DNA of 64,000 nucleotides from Bacteriovorax sp. MedPE-SWde (GCA_001874305.1 MPCU01000013.1:1-64000), one strand, 5' to 3'; positions 52,307-61,939 are shown, numbered from the stretch's first letter. Program-made: numbers and translations. The notes: generated from the sequence alone by a model not told the origin.

Positions 52307-53079
52307 ATAAGTAATCCGTATTTAAAAAAGAGAAAGCTTGAAATCATTTCCCCGATAAAAATGAATATTGTCATGGCATAGAAAATCCCAGTAGCACTTT
52401 GAATTGATCTCATTGCTACAAGTTTCCAACCAAATATCGACATTACAATTATTACAACATATCCCCAAAGAGCTCTCATAGAAACCATCATCCAATTAAA
52501 AGCGTATCCGCCACCAAGACGAGTTCCGACTTCGAGATACTCAGATGCTTGCATAGTCTCAACACCACTCCAAACAAGTTTAGGTATGACAATTAACCAC
52601 ATAGCGATGAGTGCAATCTTTAAAGGCTTCTCACTTAGCTTTGGTGTAACAAGGTACCAATGTCCTAGAATCATAGCGTACGTTACGGCCCCTAAGTAAA
52701 GTGCCGACGATAAGATAAATAAGTAATTAGTTATTTGAGAGTTTTGAAATGTATAGAACGCAACAAATGTTAATACCGCAGGAACTGAATAAAGGATCCA
52801 AAGCAGTACATTCTTCTTATCAAAAGTGTCGTGTAGCTGACGATGAAATAACATTGAAACCATTGAAGTATAGAGAATAATACTATGTAGGTCTGAAGCT
52901 GAGTTTCCTGCTACCACATGACAAATTTGAGCAATAAAAAGTGAAACAAGACACACTGTTGTGAGTAGTTTTTGAAAACCTCCACCAGTCATTTCGGACT
53001 TTGCCACTGGTGCAAAAATAAATACACCAAATCCAAGTGATAGAAGAAAGAACTGTGCCATTTCCATTATATAGTTCAT
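52303..53079 (-). CDS. Polytopic membrane protein of unknown function
   Basis: The 258 residues have about seven to eight hydrophobic helices spread over the whole length, starting with FFLLSLGFGVFIFAPVA. Conserved-looking His and Trp residues lie in loops and helix ends (QICHVVAG, LFHRQLHD, GHWYLV). This recalls cytochrome or heme-associated membrane proteins, but no such family can be named. It is coupled at both ends: its ATG overlaps the nudix stop (TAATG), and its stop overlaps the zinc-ribbon gene (ATGA). Confidence 0.7.
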   Translation of the reverse strand: MNYIMEMAQFFLLSLGFGVFIFAPVAKSEMTGGGFQKLLTTVCLVSLFIAQICHVVAGNSASDLHSIILYTSMVSMLFHRQLHDTFDKKNVLLWILYSVPAVLTFVAFYTFQNSQITNYLFILSSALYLGAVTYAMILGHWYLVTPKLSEKPLKIALIAMWLIVIPKLVWSGVETMQASEYLEVGTRLGGGYAFNWMMVSMRALWGYVVIIVMSIFGWKLVAMRSIQSATGIFYAMTIFIFIGEMISSFLFFKYGLLI

Positions 53080-53513
53080 TAAAGTATTCCTAATTGAGTC
53101 TTTTTAAACTCAATAAATTGCATTAAGAAATTCTTATTTGCCTCTGGGATATTTGCACTTTTTACATCATTTTTCGCAGTTTCCCAAGAAATCTTTTGCT
53201 CAGTTAGCTCATGCTTTTTACCATTTAAGAGTGATGCGTCAATATAGTAAATATAGAAGAGTAAAGATCTATCATCATATTCAAATGGATAAATTGAGAA
53301 CGCTTTCAGGTCCTGCTGATCGACGGAGATACCAACTTCTTCTTCAAACTCTCTACCAGCAGCGTCTATTGGTGCTTCCCCCGTGTCTATTTTTCCACCA
53401 GGGAATTCCCACATTCCATCAAGTGGACCACTCTCCTTTCTCAACTGAACAAAGAGTGAAATTCCGTCACTATGAAATGACGTAGGTATAACAATAGAGA
53501 TTGATTTCAACAT
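53079..53513 (-). CDS. Nudix hydrolase, MutT-like
   Basis: The 144 residues have the complete Nudix box at 40-62 (G-x5-E-x7-REFEEEVGI). PLDGMWEFPGG just before it is characteristic of MutT-type enzymes that clean oxidised nucleotides such as 8-oxo-dGTP. The rest fits the MutT length (about 130). It is the first gene of the operon with the two membrane proteins. No ribosome binding site is clear, and TAGAAA stands six bases before the ATG. It diverges from the dihydrouridine synthase gene 28 bp away. Confidence 0.9.
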   Translation of the reverse strand: MLKSISIVIPTSFHSDGISLFVQLRKESGPLDGMWEFPGGKIDTGEAPIDAAGREFEEEVGISVDQQDLKAFSIYPFEYDDRSLLFYIYYIDASLLNGKKHELTEQKISWETAKNDVKSANIPEANKNFLMQFIEFKKTQLGIL

Positions 53514-53541
53514 ATAGAGTTTCTACATTGCTTTCAAATAC

Positions 53542-54567
53542 ATGGCCAATTTGGCGCAGCTCGTCTATAACATGCCCGTGACGTCACTACCGTTTAAAAA
53601 ACATTCTCTACTATTTGCTCCTATGGAAGGAGTTACTGATGCGGCCTACAGGATCGCCATATCTAGGGCCTTTCCAGAATGGGACTATTTTAGTACTGAT
53701 TTTTATAGAGTTCCGACTGTTGGGAACATTCAAAAGAAGGCAATTCTCAATCACTATGGTCACTCTGCTTTAGAAAAAAAGAATCTCGCGAGTAAAACTA
53801 GTTACCAAATTCTAACTTCGGCAAGGGCACAAACCAGAGATGTAGTTGAAATTATTAATAGCGAAGGTTTTGAACACTTGGATCTTAACCTTGGTTGTCC
53901 CTCTAAGAAAGTTAATGCTCACAAAGGTGGAGCATTCTTACTAAGTGATATCGAAACACTTAGACCAATAATTAAAACAATTCGTGAATCATTTAAGAGA
54001 ACATTTACTGTTAAGATTAGAATTGGATATAAAGACGACAACCTCTTCTTTGATCTATTAAAAATGTTTGAAGACGAAGGAGTTGATGCGATAACTCTTC
54101 ATGCTAGAACTCGTGATCAACTTTATAACGGTATTGCAGATTGGAGTTATATCAAGAAGGCCGTAGAGAGCACATCAATTCCAGTAATTGGAAATGGTGA
54201 TATCTGGACGGTACAGGATATTATTAGAATATACGACGAGTGTGACCCATACGCTATTATGCTCGGAAGAGGCGCTCTAAAAACACCCTGGCTTGCAACA
54301 ACGTACTATGAGCACAAGAACAATCCAGATTTTCTAAGTGATGAGTATCTTCTTGAAGAAAGAAAGAAGGGACTTGATATGTACTTCTATGAGCTTGAAA
54401 AAGAGTATAGAAAAGAAAATCTACCTGATATTAATATTCTAAAAAGATTTAAGTCGTTTTCACGCTATCTCTTTGATGATTTTGAAGATCATGAAGTAGT
54501 AAGAGGAAGATTTCTAAGATCCGTGCATCTAGATGAGTTTAAGTCTCATCTTCAAAAGTTAATCTAG
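53542..54567 (+). CDS. dus: tRNA-dihydrouridine synthase
   Basis: The 341 residues form the TIM-barrel Dus family. LLFAPMEGVTDAAYR is the first strand, DLNLGCPSKKV carries the catalytic Cys (C119), and IPVIGNGDIW and AIMLGRGAL bind FMN. It reduces uridine to dihydrouridine in tRNA D-loops. The motif GCPSKKV is closest to DusB, but I do not assign the subtype. The start ATG at 53542 may be replaced by the ATG at 53572; neither has a visible ribosome binding site. The 3' end overlaps the convergent membrane gene by 29 bp. Confidence 0.92.
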   Translation: MANLAQLVYNMPVTSLPFKKHSLLFAPMEGVTDAAYRIAISRAFPEWDYFSTDFYRVPTVGNIQKKAILNHYGHSALEKKNLASKTSYQILTSARAQTRDVVEIINSEGFEHLDLNLGCPSKKVNAHKGGAFLLSDIETLRPIIKTIRESFKRTFTVKIRIGYKDDNLFFDLLKMFEDEGVDAITLHARTRDQLYNGIADWSYIKKAVESTSIPVIGNGDIWTVQDIIRIYDECDPYAIMLGRGALKTPWLATTYYEHKNNPDFLSDEYLLEERKKGLDMYFYELEKEYRKENLPDINILKRFKSFSRYLFDDFEDHEVVRGRFLRSVHLDEFKSHLQKLI

Positions 54568-54955
54568 AATATAATCTGAAAGAAACTTCAAAAAGAATTG
54601 CCCCGAAAAATAAAGCAATCAGCGACCCTACTGAAAAATCAACTAGAACAAAAACAAGGCCATAACATAGCCCAGTTGCATGAGTTAAAATTAACTCTCT
54701 ATACCTAATACCTTCTTTTATATTCAGGTTTAAGAAGTTCCAAATAGAAAATAGCACTGATACAAAAGCTAGTCTCTTTCGAGGGTTCTCTTTATAAGAA
54801 TTAATATTAGGATGCTCAAAAAAGGCCGCAAATGTGTAGGTTATAAAGAAAGGTAAGAGCGTGTCTATAGAAATACTTGTAAAGAGCAAGAGTATTGAGG
54901 CCAAGAAAATAATTGGAAGAGTTGCAAGATGATATTTAGTAATTCTATTTTTCAA
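54539..54955 (-). CDS. Small membrane protein of unknown function
   Basis: The 138 residues start at a TTG with TAGGT upstream. Four or five hydrophobic segments cover most of the protein (LPIIFLASILLLFTS, TLLPFFITYTFAAFF, ATGLCYGLVFVLVDF, SLIALFFGAILFEVSF). It is probably an inner-membrane protein. I recognise no family. It lies just beyond the rny terminator on the same strand, so it has its own promoter or depends on readthrough. Confidence 0.55.
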   Translation of the reverse strand: MKNRITKYHLATLPIIFLASILLLFTSISIDTLLPFFITYTFAAFFEHPNINSYKENPRKRLAFVSVLFSIWNFLNLNIKEGIRYRELILTHATGLCYGLVFVLVDFSVGSLIALFFGAILFEVSFRLYSRLTFEDET

Positions 54956-54970
54956 TTTAGACCTACTCTC

Positions 54971-54995
54971 AAAAAAAAAGGGAGCCGAAGCTCCC
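54971..54995 (-). terminator. Rho-independent terminator with TTCG loop, after rny
   Basis: On the minus strand GGGAGC-TTCG-GCTCCC is followed by nine T (54979-54971). It ends the zapA-fthC-rny transcript. Confidence 0.92.
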
Positions 54996-55011
54996 TCTCA
55001 TATATTCTTTT

Positions 55012-56571
55012 TTATTTTGCAACACCAACAGACTTAGTCTCTCTAACAACCGTAATCTTGATTGTTCCAGGATAAGACATTTCTTCTTCAATCTTTCTCG
55101 CGATGTCACGAGATAGCATGATTGTCTCTTCGTCATTAACTTGATCATTCTCAACGAATACTCTAACTTCACGACCACCAGAGATAGCGTAAGATTTAGA
55201 AACACCTTCAAATGAGTTAACAATTTCTTCAATATCACTAAGTCTAGAAACATAAGACTCAGTAAGTGCCTTACGTGCACCTGGTCTCGCTCCAGAGATT
55301 GCGTCAGAAGCTGCAACAATGTGAGCAAGAATTGATTCTGGCTTTTCATCATCATGGTGAGCTCTAATCGCGTGAACGATATCTGCAGATTCTCCATATT
55401 TCTTAGCAAAGTCTGCACCAATAACAGCATGTGAACCTTCTGCAGAAGCATCAAGAACTTTACCGATATCATGTAGAAGAGCAGCTCTTCTTGCTTGTTT
55501 TACATTAAGACCCATTTCAGATGCCATTGCGCCAGCAACAAACGCTGCTTCAATTGCATGCTGATATTGGTTTTGAGTATATGACGTTCTAAAGTTTAGA
55601 GCACCAACTAACTTAAGGATTTCAGGATGAATTCCGTGAACTCCAATTTCCATCTGTGCTTTTTCACCAAGAGTAAGAAGAGCTTTCTCAAACTCAGCTT
55701 TTGACTTGTCATGAAACTCTTCAATTTTTGCTGGGTGAATACGACCATCAGCAATTAGTTTTTCAATTGTTTTCTTTGCAATCTCACGTCTCACAACATT
55801 GAATGAAGAAAGAACAACTAGCTCAGGAGTATCATCAATAATTAAATCTACACCACAGATAGTTTCGAATGCTCTAATGTTACGACCTTCACGACCGATC
55901 AATCTTCCTTTTACATCATCAGATGGAAGGTCAACTGTTGTAATTGTTTTTTCAGCTACATACTCTCCAGAGAATCTTTGAACTGCAATTCCAACAATTC
56001 TTTTCGCTCTAGTTTCAGCTTCTTCTTTAGCTTCCTCTTCCATTTTCTTAATCATTTTAGAGAAATCAACTTTAGCTTCTTCTTCCATTGTACTGATCAA
56101 TTCATCCTTCGCTTGCTCCTTAGTCATAGAAGCTACTTCTGATAACTTAGCTGCGAATTCTTCTTGTCTTACAACGTACTTTTCTTTTTCTTTGAATACT
56201 TGAAGTTCTTTGTCCTTAAGATCTTCTTCTTTCTTCTTTAGTTTCTTTACACCTTCTTCGTGCTCATCAACTTTAGCTTCAAATTTAGCTTGTTTCTTAT
56301 TAAGCTCTTTTTCTTGGTCATTAGCTTCACGCTTAGCTTTCTCTACATAACGATCAGCTTCACGCTTTTCTTCTTGAGCAATCTCTTTTGCTTCTTTTCT
56401 TGCTTTATAGCTTAGGTCTTTCGCTTGCTCTTTAGCTTTGTTGATTATTTCATCACCTTTACTTTCTCTTTCAGCTACTTCTTTCTTAGCTTGAGAATTT
56501 CTGATAACAAACCCAACTCCAGCTCCAACGAGCAAGAAAAGAAATGATGCTAGTATTACTTCAGTATTCAC
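55012..56571 (-). CDS. rny: Ribonuclease Y
   Basis: The 519 residues are the standard length. An N-terminal membrane anchor (ILASFLFLLVGAGVGFVI) is followed by a long charged coiled coil to about 200, a KH domain (KGRLIGREGRNIRAFE) and an HD domain (ALLHDIGKVLD) with the catalytic His-Asp pair. It starts mRNA decay from the inner membrane. The start is a GTG behind GGAGAGAAGA. It lies 14 bp after fthC, giving the operon zapA-fthC-rny. Confidence 0.97.
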   Translation of the reverse strand: MNTEVILASFLFLLVGAGVGFVIRNSQAKKEVAERESKGDEIINKAKEQAKDLSYKARKEAKEIAQEEKREADRYVEKAKREANDQEKELNKKQAKFEAKVDEHEEGVKKLKKKEEDLKDKELQVFKEKEKYVVRQEEFAAKLSEVASMTKEQAKDELISTMEEEAKVDFSKMIKKMEEEAKEEAETRAKRIVGIAVQRFSGEYVAEKTITTVDLPSDDVKGRLIGREGRNIRAFETICGVDLIIDDTPELVVLSSFNVVRREIAKKTIEKLIADGRIHPAKIEEFHDKSKAEFEKALLTLGEKAQMEIGVHGIHPEILKLVGALNFRTSYTQNQYQHAIEAAFVAGAMASEMGLNVKQARRAALLHDIGKVLDASAEGSHAVIGADFAKKYGESADIVHAIRAHHDDEKPESILAHIVAASDAISGARPGARKALTESYVSRLSDIEEIVNSFEGVSKSYAISGGREVRVFVENDQVNDEETIMLSRDIARKIEEEMSYPGTIKITVVRETKSVGVAK

Positions 56572-56585
56572 TCTTCTCTCCTATT

Positions 56586-57146
56586 TCAAACTTCCAGGAT
56601 CTCTTTGTCTGTAATTATAAAGTCCACAGGGATATCAAAACTATCAACGGGTACTTCATCAACAAGTTGATCATGAAAGCAGATTCCGATTTTAATATAT
56701 TTGCCTTCACTTAAAAATCTATCATAGAAACCTTTACCTCTTCCGAGTCGGTTACCCTCTCTATCAAATGCCAAACCAGGCATTATGATAATTTCAGGAT
56801 CAACCTCTGAAGCTATCTCCAAGGGCTGTCTAAATGTTCTTCCAAAAGCTTTCGTCTCTGTCAGCTCTTTGATTTTCGATTTCTTAAAAATCATTTTGGG
56901 CTCAATAGAGTCAGACCTCATAAGAGGAAAGGACAAAAGGTCCTCGTCAACGATAGGACATTCAACAGTCCAATCGGCTTCATCTTCTAAAGGGAAAAAC
57001 GCCCCAATTTCTTTTTGGATATACAAAGGATTTGAAAGAAAAGATTCTAGCTTCTTACTTATTTCACGAGACAGTGTAACCTTTTGATTTGCATCTAGTT
57101 GTTGCATTGTCTGCTTTATAAATCTTCGTAACTCTTGCTTACTCAT
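56586..57146 (-). CDS. fthC: 5-formyltetrahydrofolate cyclo-ligase
   Basis: The 186 residues are the family length. KQELRRFIKQ is the N-terminal helix, EIGAFFPLEDE binds ATP, and MPGLAFDREGNRLGRGKGFYDRFL is the C-terminal hallmark. It converts 5-formyl-THF to 5,10-methenyl-THF with ATP. Its ATG overlaps the zapA stop. In gamma-proteobacteria the 6S RNA gene lies between zapA and this gene (ygfA), but here there is no space for it. Confidence 0.93.
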   Translation of the reverse strand: MSKQELRRFIKQTMQQLDANQKVTLSREISKKLESFLSNPLYIQKEIGAFFPLEDEADWTVECPIVDEDLLSFPLMRSDSIEPKMIFKKSKIKELTETKAFGRTFRQPLEIASEVDPEIIIMPGLAFDREGNRLGRGKGFYDRFLSEGKYIKIGICFHDQLVDEVPVDSFDIPVDFIITDKEILEV

Positions 57147-57451
57147 TAATGAGTTGTAGGAGCTACTTCCTCAACAAGCTTTAAAGCTTCACGTGCTGTC
57201 TTCTGTAGAGAATTAATATTATGTTTAAATTCTTTCTCTATAGTTAACTTATCTTGTGCCATTTTAAGGGCCAAGAGAACTGCCACTTGTGAGTCAGCTA
57301 AATTAGGTACACTTTGTTTAATTGCATCAATTTCTTCGGTGAGAAAACTTACTACTTCATCTGGAGAAATTGTATCTTCATCATTAGATTCTTTAAGTCT
57401 AATATTTTGCCCTAAAACATTGTATTCTTTTACTTCTAATTGCATATCCAT
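57146..57451 (-). CDS. zapA: Cell division protein ZapA
   Basis: The 101 residues match ZapA. The N-terminal strand part (VLGQNIRLK) folds into a small dimerisation domain, and the C-terminal half is a coiled coil. It bundles FtsZ filaments at midcell. TACAAT lies eight bases before the ATG with no ribosome binding site, so the 5' UTR may be almost absent. First gene of the operon with fthC and rny, downstream of ftsY. Confidence 0.8.
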   Translation of the reverse strand: MDMQLEVKEYNVLGQNIRLKESNDEDTISPDEVVSFLTEEIDAIKQSVPNLADSQVAVLLALKMAQDKLTIEKEFKHNINSLQKTAREALKLVEEVAPTTH

Positions 57452-57459
57452 AGTTCTTA

Positions 57460-57465
57460 ATTGTA
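57460..57465 (-). promoter_or_regulatory. -10 element for a near-leaderless transcript
   Basis: On the minus strand TACAAT is followed by eight bases and then the zapA ATG at 57451, with no ribosome binding site. Confidence 0.4.
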
Positions 57466-57492
57466 GTACTTGCCTGAATTGACGTCAACGTC

Positions 57493-58734
57493 TCAGTTAC
57501 CTACCAGCGCGTCAATATAATCATTTAACGCGAACTCATTAAGATCTTCTACATTCTCTCCAACACCAATATATGTAATTGGAACTTGAAGTTTTTGAAC
57601 GATGGCAACAGCACTACCTGCCTTTGATGACCCATCGCATTTTGTAAATATTAAACCAGTCAGATCGAGCGCCTTATTGAACTCTTCAGCCTGACGTATT
57701 GCATTTTGACCAGTAATAGCATCGATCACCAATAAAACTTGATGAGGAGCATCTGGCATTAACTTTTTAAGTACATTCTTACTCTTGGCCAATTCGACCA
57801 TTAAATTTTCTGCTGTGTGTAATCTTCCCGCCGTATCAAGGATACAGTAATCAGCGTTAGAGCTCATTGCCTCACTAAGTGCGTCATAACCAACACCACT
57901 AGGATTAGCTCCCTCTTTCGCTCTAATCATTTTAGCGCCCGCTCTATCACACCACACTTGTAGCTGATCTACAGCTGCCGCCCTAAAAGTATCACAAGCA
58001 CCAACAACAACATTGGCACCTTGGTTAGTCAGCTTTGTTGCCAGCTTTCCAATTGTAGTCGTTTTACCTGCACCATTAACACCCACAATCATTATGACCT
58101 TAGGTAATCCCGGTTCAGCTTTTTTATATTCAAATAAAGAGCTATCAATATTTTCTTGAACAGATTTCATTTTCTCTTTTAAGAAGTTCTTTAAAAAGGC
58201 CTTAAACTGGTCTTCACCAAAGCCTTCCTTTTTCACTTCTTCCTGTAGAGCATCAATAAGCTCTTGAGCCGTTGCAGGGCCTATGTCAGCACCGTAAAGG
58301 ATCTCTTCAATCTCCTCTAGCGCATCATCATCAATTTTTCCTGAAGTAAATATTCCACCAAGTTTTCCCCAGACTTCACTACGAGATCTAGATAGACCTT
58401 TCTTCAGTCTTTCTGACCAAGAAGGCCCTACCTTTTCAACAGGATCTTCTTTAAAGACCTCTTTAACGACCTCATCCATTTTCTCTGCAACAACTTCTTC
58501 TGAAATTGTTTCTTCAGGAGTTACAGGTGTAGGAGCAGCCGCTTCAGACTTATCTTTTATTTCTTTTGCTTCTTCAGCTTCAACAGCATCAGTTGATCTA
58601 AAAATTAATGATAAACCAGTAAGGAATACAACAGAGGTTACAGCTATAAAGATGTAAGCATGTACATCAGTTACAAGAAGTTTAACTCCTAACTCATCAA
58701 CCCACGATTGAAGCACAGCAATAAATTGAACCAT
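57493..58734 (-). CDS. ftsY: Signal recognition particle receptor FtsY
   Basis: The 413 residues comprise an N-terminal membrane helix (about 22-42: AYIFIAVTSVVFLTGLSLIF), an acidic linker to about 105, and then the NG domain. G1 is GVNGAGKTTTIGKL (about 218-231), DTFRAAAVDQL is the insertion box, LDTAGRLHT is G3, and TKCDG is G4. It docks ribosome-SRP complexes at the membrane. A true membrane helix in FtsY, as here, occurs in several lineages. AAGGA is the ribosome binding site. Confidence 0.96.
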   Translation of the reverse strand: MVQFIAVLQSWVDELGVKLLVTDVHAYIFIAVTSVVFLTGLSLIFRSTDAVEAEEAKEIKDKSEAAAPTPVTPEETISEEVVAEKMDEVVKEVFKEDPVEKVGPSWSERLKKGLSRSRSEVWGKLGGIFTSGKIDDDALEEIEEILYGADIGPATAQELIDALQEEVKKEGFGEDQFKAFLKNFLKEKMKSVQENIDSSLFEYKKAEPGLPKVIMIVGVNGAGKTTTIGKLATKLTNQGANVVVGACDTFRAAAVDQLQVWCDRAGAKMIRAKEGANPSGVGYDALSEAMSSNADYCILDTAGRLHTAENLMVELAKSKNVLKKLMPDAPHQVLLVIDAITGQNAIRQAEEFNKALDLTGLIFTKCDGSSKAGSAVAIVQKLQVPITYIGVGENVEDLNEFALNDYIDALVGN

Positions 58735-58842
58735 TATATATCCTTATTTTTTTTAGATTTTGTAGCTTTAGACTTATGATGGCTAAGCTCAAAAATCAAC
58801 TTTTTCTTGATGCAAGGGACCTTATTAGGTTAAGTTCGATGC

Positions 58843-59802
58843 ATGAAGACAAAATTACCACTCTTTCATTTACAGCAGGCAATTCGTAATCACTTCACGG
58901 AACAAGAATTCCTCGACATTCTTACGCCACCCGTCGTAAATAACCCAGGAATGGAAGTCCATATTCACCCATTCCAACTTAAATCAATAAATGAAAAGAG
59001 TGAGCTTCAAAAATTTCTACACACTTCTCCTGAGTTTCATATGAAGAAACTCTTAAGTGAAGGATTCAAAAAAATCTTCACGCTATCATACTGCTTTAGA
59101 GATGAACCAAATAGTGAGACACATCGTCCACAATTTCTCATGCTTGAATGGTATAGAGCAAATTGCCGCTACGAAAAAATAATGACCGACTGTGAAGAAC
59201 TTTTTCAATCAGCAAATAATTATCTCAAAGCTAAAAATATCAAAACCCAAAAAGAAGAGATCTCATTTACAAAGAAAACTGTACAAGAAATATTTTTAGA
59301 AATTATCAACGTTGATATTCTTAATTATATAGATGACAAGGATTCATTATATAGCCTCATAAAGAATGACTTTCCAAATATCCATCTTCCAGAAGATTCG
59401 TCTCTTCTAACGTGGGATGATTTATTCTTTTTACTCATGCTAAATGAAGTTGAGCCAAAGTTTAAAAAGTATGAATTTCTTTTACTTTATGAATTCCCTG
59501 CACCATTAAAGGCCCTATCAACAATTAAAGAAGCTGACTCAAGGGTTTGTGAAAGATTTGAAATCTATGCCAGTGGTATTGAAATTTGTAATTGCTTTAA
59601 TGAATTAACCGATATCAAAGAACAAAGAAAAAGATTTTCTGAGCAAGCCTTAGAAAAGAAAGCGACATATGACTATTCTCTTCCAGAGGCAAGCTTGCTA
59701 TTTGACGCCCTTGAAAAAGGAATACCTGAAAGTGCTGGTATCGCTCTTGGTGTAGAAAGACTCCTAATGGCACTTACAGGAAATAAAGACTGCTTTTATT
59801 AG
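58843..59802 (+). CDS. epmA: EF-P lysine ligase EpmA (GenX/PoxA), class II LysRS-like
   Basis: The 319 residues lack the anticodon-binding domain of LysRS (500 residues) and match EpmA (about 325). LHTSPEFHMKKLL is motif 2-proximal, FTLSYCFRDEPNSETHRPQFLMLEWY is class II motif 2, and GIALGVERLLMAL is motif 3. It attaches beta-lysine to a Lys of elongation factor P. The partner genes epmB and efp are not in this window. TAAGTT lies six bases before the ATG with no ribosome binding site, so it may be leaderless. Confidence 0.9.
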   Translation: MKTKLPLFHLQQAIRNHFTEQEFLDILTPPVVNNPGMEVHIHPFQLKSINEKSELQKFLHTSPEFHMKKLLSEGFKKIFTLSYCFRDEPNSETHRPQFLMLEWYRANCRYEKIMTDCEELFQSANNYLKAKNIKTQKEEISFTKKTVQEIFLEIINVDILNYIDDKDSLYSLIKNDFPNIHLPEDSSLLTWDDLFFLLMLNEVEPKFKKYEFLLLYEFPAPLKALSTIKEADSRVCERFEIYASGIEICNCFNELTDIKEQRKRFSEQALEKKATYDYSLPEASLLFDALEKGIPESAGIALGVERLLMALTGNKDCFY

Positions 59803-60596
59803 TTTCTTTTTTGAAGAGTATTAAATAACTTATGAAGCTTTATAATTATCTCTGACTTTACAAACTGAATTGGCACTCTCTTTGCCCACTTCTTATGCAT
59901 TTTCGCACTTGTATTAGATCTAAGTTTATTTTTCCAAACAGGATATTTCTTTGCCATTTCGCCAGAAAAAACTCCGTACCAGTCATAGAAACTTTCTCTA
60001 TCAGTACTAAGGTAGACGTCAATTACATCTAATGATCTTTCCGTAACAATTCTCTTCACAGAGTAAATATTTATTTTAGAAAGCTTTTCTTTAGTTACTT
60101 CTTTTCCAACAAATCTCTTCATGAAATAAATCGAAAATGCTTCAGCACTCTTACTTAGTTGAGAGTCATAGTTTTCTAAGCGTGCATAATAAGAGTCGAG
60201 AACCATCGCTCTATATATTCCTTCTCTAGTCGCTCCTTGATTAAGCGTCCCCATCCATTTCGCAAGTTCGTTTCTATTAGCCTTAACTTCTCGTGTTTGC
60301 TCAATCAGTTCGCTAACAAATGCTATATCATACTGCTGCTTTTTAGCTGGATCTATCTTAACAGTCTCTTCCTTAGCCTTCCTTTCATAAATTTCAGTTG
60401 AAGTTACATCGTTCACAACCTTAGGGATTGCAGGAAGTAATAACTCTTCTTCTTTTACACCCCAAATTTTTGAAGCAACATCAGCGCCCAAATACTTTTC
60501 AATCATTGGTCTTAGGCTAACTAACTTATCTGCAAAACCTGCGGCATGACATACTGGAGACATACCAATAGCTAAAGCTAATATAATTACTTTCAC
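59799..60596 (-). CDS. Exported protein of unknown function
   Basis: The 265 residues from a GTG at 60596 begin after AAAGGAG with five-base spacing. An upstream GTG at 60611 lies before this ribosome binding site and is less likely. A signal peptide (VIILALAIGMSPVCHA) is followed by a helical mature part rich in K, E, Y and R. It has no membrane segments, and I recognise no family. It follows the sigma-54 activator gene by 14 bp and may be controlled with it. The 3' end overlaps epmA by four bases. Confidence 0.65.
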   Translation of the reverse strand: MKVIILALAIGMSPVCHAAGFADKLVSLRPMIEKYLGADVASKIWGVKEEELLLPAIPKVVNDVTSTEIYERKAKEETVKIDPAKKQQYDIAFVSELIEQTREVKANRNELAKWMGTLNQGATREGIYRAMVLDSYYARLENYDSQLSKSAEAFSIYFMKRFVGKEVTKEKLSKINIYSVKRIVTERSLDVIDVYLSTDRESFYDWYGVFSGEMAKKYPVWKNKLRSNTSAKMHKKWAKRVPIQFVKSEIIIKLHKLFNTLQKRN

Positions 60597-60610
60597 GTGA
60601 ACTCCTTTCA

Positions 60611-61933
60611 CTACTTCTTTATTACTTTATAAAATTGATTATTAGATATTTTTAAAATACTTATTGTCTTTCGTGCCTTCTTTTCATTCTTCTCATAGAA
60701 ATAATTAATCATAAAACTTTCAAAGTCATTTACCACTTCAGGTAATCCCTTCTCTTCCACGAGCTCTATAAAGTTAAAAAACATTTCTTCACGACTCGTT
60801 TTAATGAGATTGAGTCGCTCCCTACTACTTTGAACTTCTTTACTCAATATTGAATTACGATCAATAACTCCAATCCCAAGAGATATTAGTTTTTCAATAT
60901 ATCTTTGAAGCTCTCTTATATTTCCATCCCAGCTTCTTTCAAAGATCAGCTCTCTTGCATCATTTGTAATAACAACTCTTCGCTTTGAGCTTTTTAGTAT
61001 ATCTTCTAAGACTGAGTTCTTATCGATTAAGGATAAATCTCTAAACGAAGGAATTACAATTTCAATCCCTTTTATACGCTGATAGAGATCCTTTCTAAAA
61101 CCAACGTCGTTCAGATTATCGCATGTAGCAGAGATTAGTATAAAGTCGACCTTCTTCTCAACCTCACCACCAACTTCAAAATATGATTTCTTTTCTAGAA
61201 CCGTCAAAAGCTTCTTTTGTACTGATTCAGAGATACTTCCTATTTCATCTATAAAGAGTATCCCACCATCTGCTCTATCAAGTAGTCCGCTCTTAGATGT
61301 TGTCGCTCCAGTAAAGGCTCCCTTAACATGGCCAAATATTTCCGACTCAATTAACGACTCATTCAACTCATTACAATTGAGCGAAACAAAGGGAATCTCT
61401 CTATCTTCAATATCTTGAAAAAATTGATGTAAATTATTCGCCATACGAGTTTTACCAACTCCTGTCTCTCCAGTCAGAAGTATCGGTTGCTTACAAAAAG
61501 AATAGGCCTTCAATTCCTCAACTGTTGATCTCGGAATTCCTCTTAGGAACTCAGACTTTTTTGACAGCTTCTTTTCAACTTCATACCTATGAAGGACAGC
61601 ATCAAGCATTTCTTCTTCAGCTGGCTTAACTAAGTAATCCTTAGCTCCAAGCTCATAGGCCTGGATGATATGCTCATCCTCATCATGACCCGTCAGTACA
61701 ACACAATAAATTCCTCGTTTCACAAATTCTGCTAAAACTTCGAGACCTATCAGATCTTCTTCAAGATCTAAGTCAATAAATGCAATATCTGGACGAAGCG
61801 AATCAATTTCACTCAAGAGCACTTTTGCTTGAGAAAACTCAAACAGGTTCGATTTTTCTCCTGACTTATTCTTTATAAGTGCAGAAAAGCCAATCCGTGC
61901 AATTTCATCGTCTTCTAGTAATAAGATATTCAT
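60611..61933 (-). CDS. Sigma-54-dependent response regulator (NtrC family)
   Basis: The 440 residues from the ATG at 61933 start directly in the receiver domain (ILLLEDDE; phospho-acceptor near D54 in AFIDLD; conserved K in DYLVKPAE). The sigma-54 activator AAA+ domain follows: GETGVGKT (Walker A), the GAFTGA loop at about 205 and ILFIDEIG (Walker B). A degenerate Fis-type helix-turn-helix at the end (KTISILKISNNQFYKVIKK) is weaker than usual. No histidine kinase gene is adjacent. A longer reading from 62002 adds 23 residues before the domain and is rejected. TATAAT is six bases before the ATG. Confidence 0.9.
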   Translation of the reverse strand: MNILLLEDDEIARIGFSALIKNKSGEKSNLFEFSQAKVLLSEIDSLRPDIAFIDLDLEEDLIGLEVLAEFVKRGIYCVVLTGHDEDEHIIQAYELGAKDYLVKPAEEEMLDAVLHRYEVEKKLSKKSEFLRGIPRSTVEELKAYSFCKQPILLTGETGVGKTRMANNLHQFFQDIEDREIPFVSLNCNELNESLIESEIFGHVKGAFTGATTSKSGLLDRADGGILFIDEIGSISESVQKKLLTVLEKKSYFEVGGEVEKKVDFILISATCDNLNDVGFRKDLYQRIKGIEIVIPSFRDLSLIDKNSVLEDILKSSKRRVVITNDARELIFERSWDGNIRELQRYIEKLISLGIGVIDRNSILSKEVQSSRERLNLIKTSREEMFFNFIELVEEKGLPEVVNDFESFMINYFYEKNEKKARKTISILKISNNQFYKVIKK

Positions 61934-61939
61934 AAAAAG

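Noticed and set aside
54969-55472. 167-codon open frame on the minus strand
   Set aside because: It lies inside rny in another frame, is leucine- and serine-biased, and its end runs through the rny terminator.
57146-57146. 6S RNA gene between zapA and fthC
   Set aside because: In gamma-proteobacteria it lies here, but these two genes overlap in this window, leaving no room.
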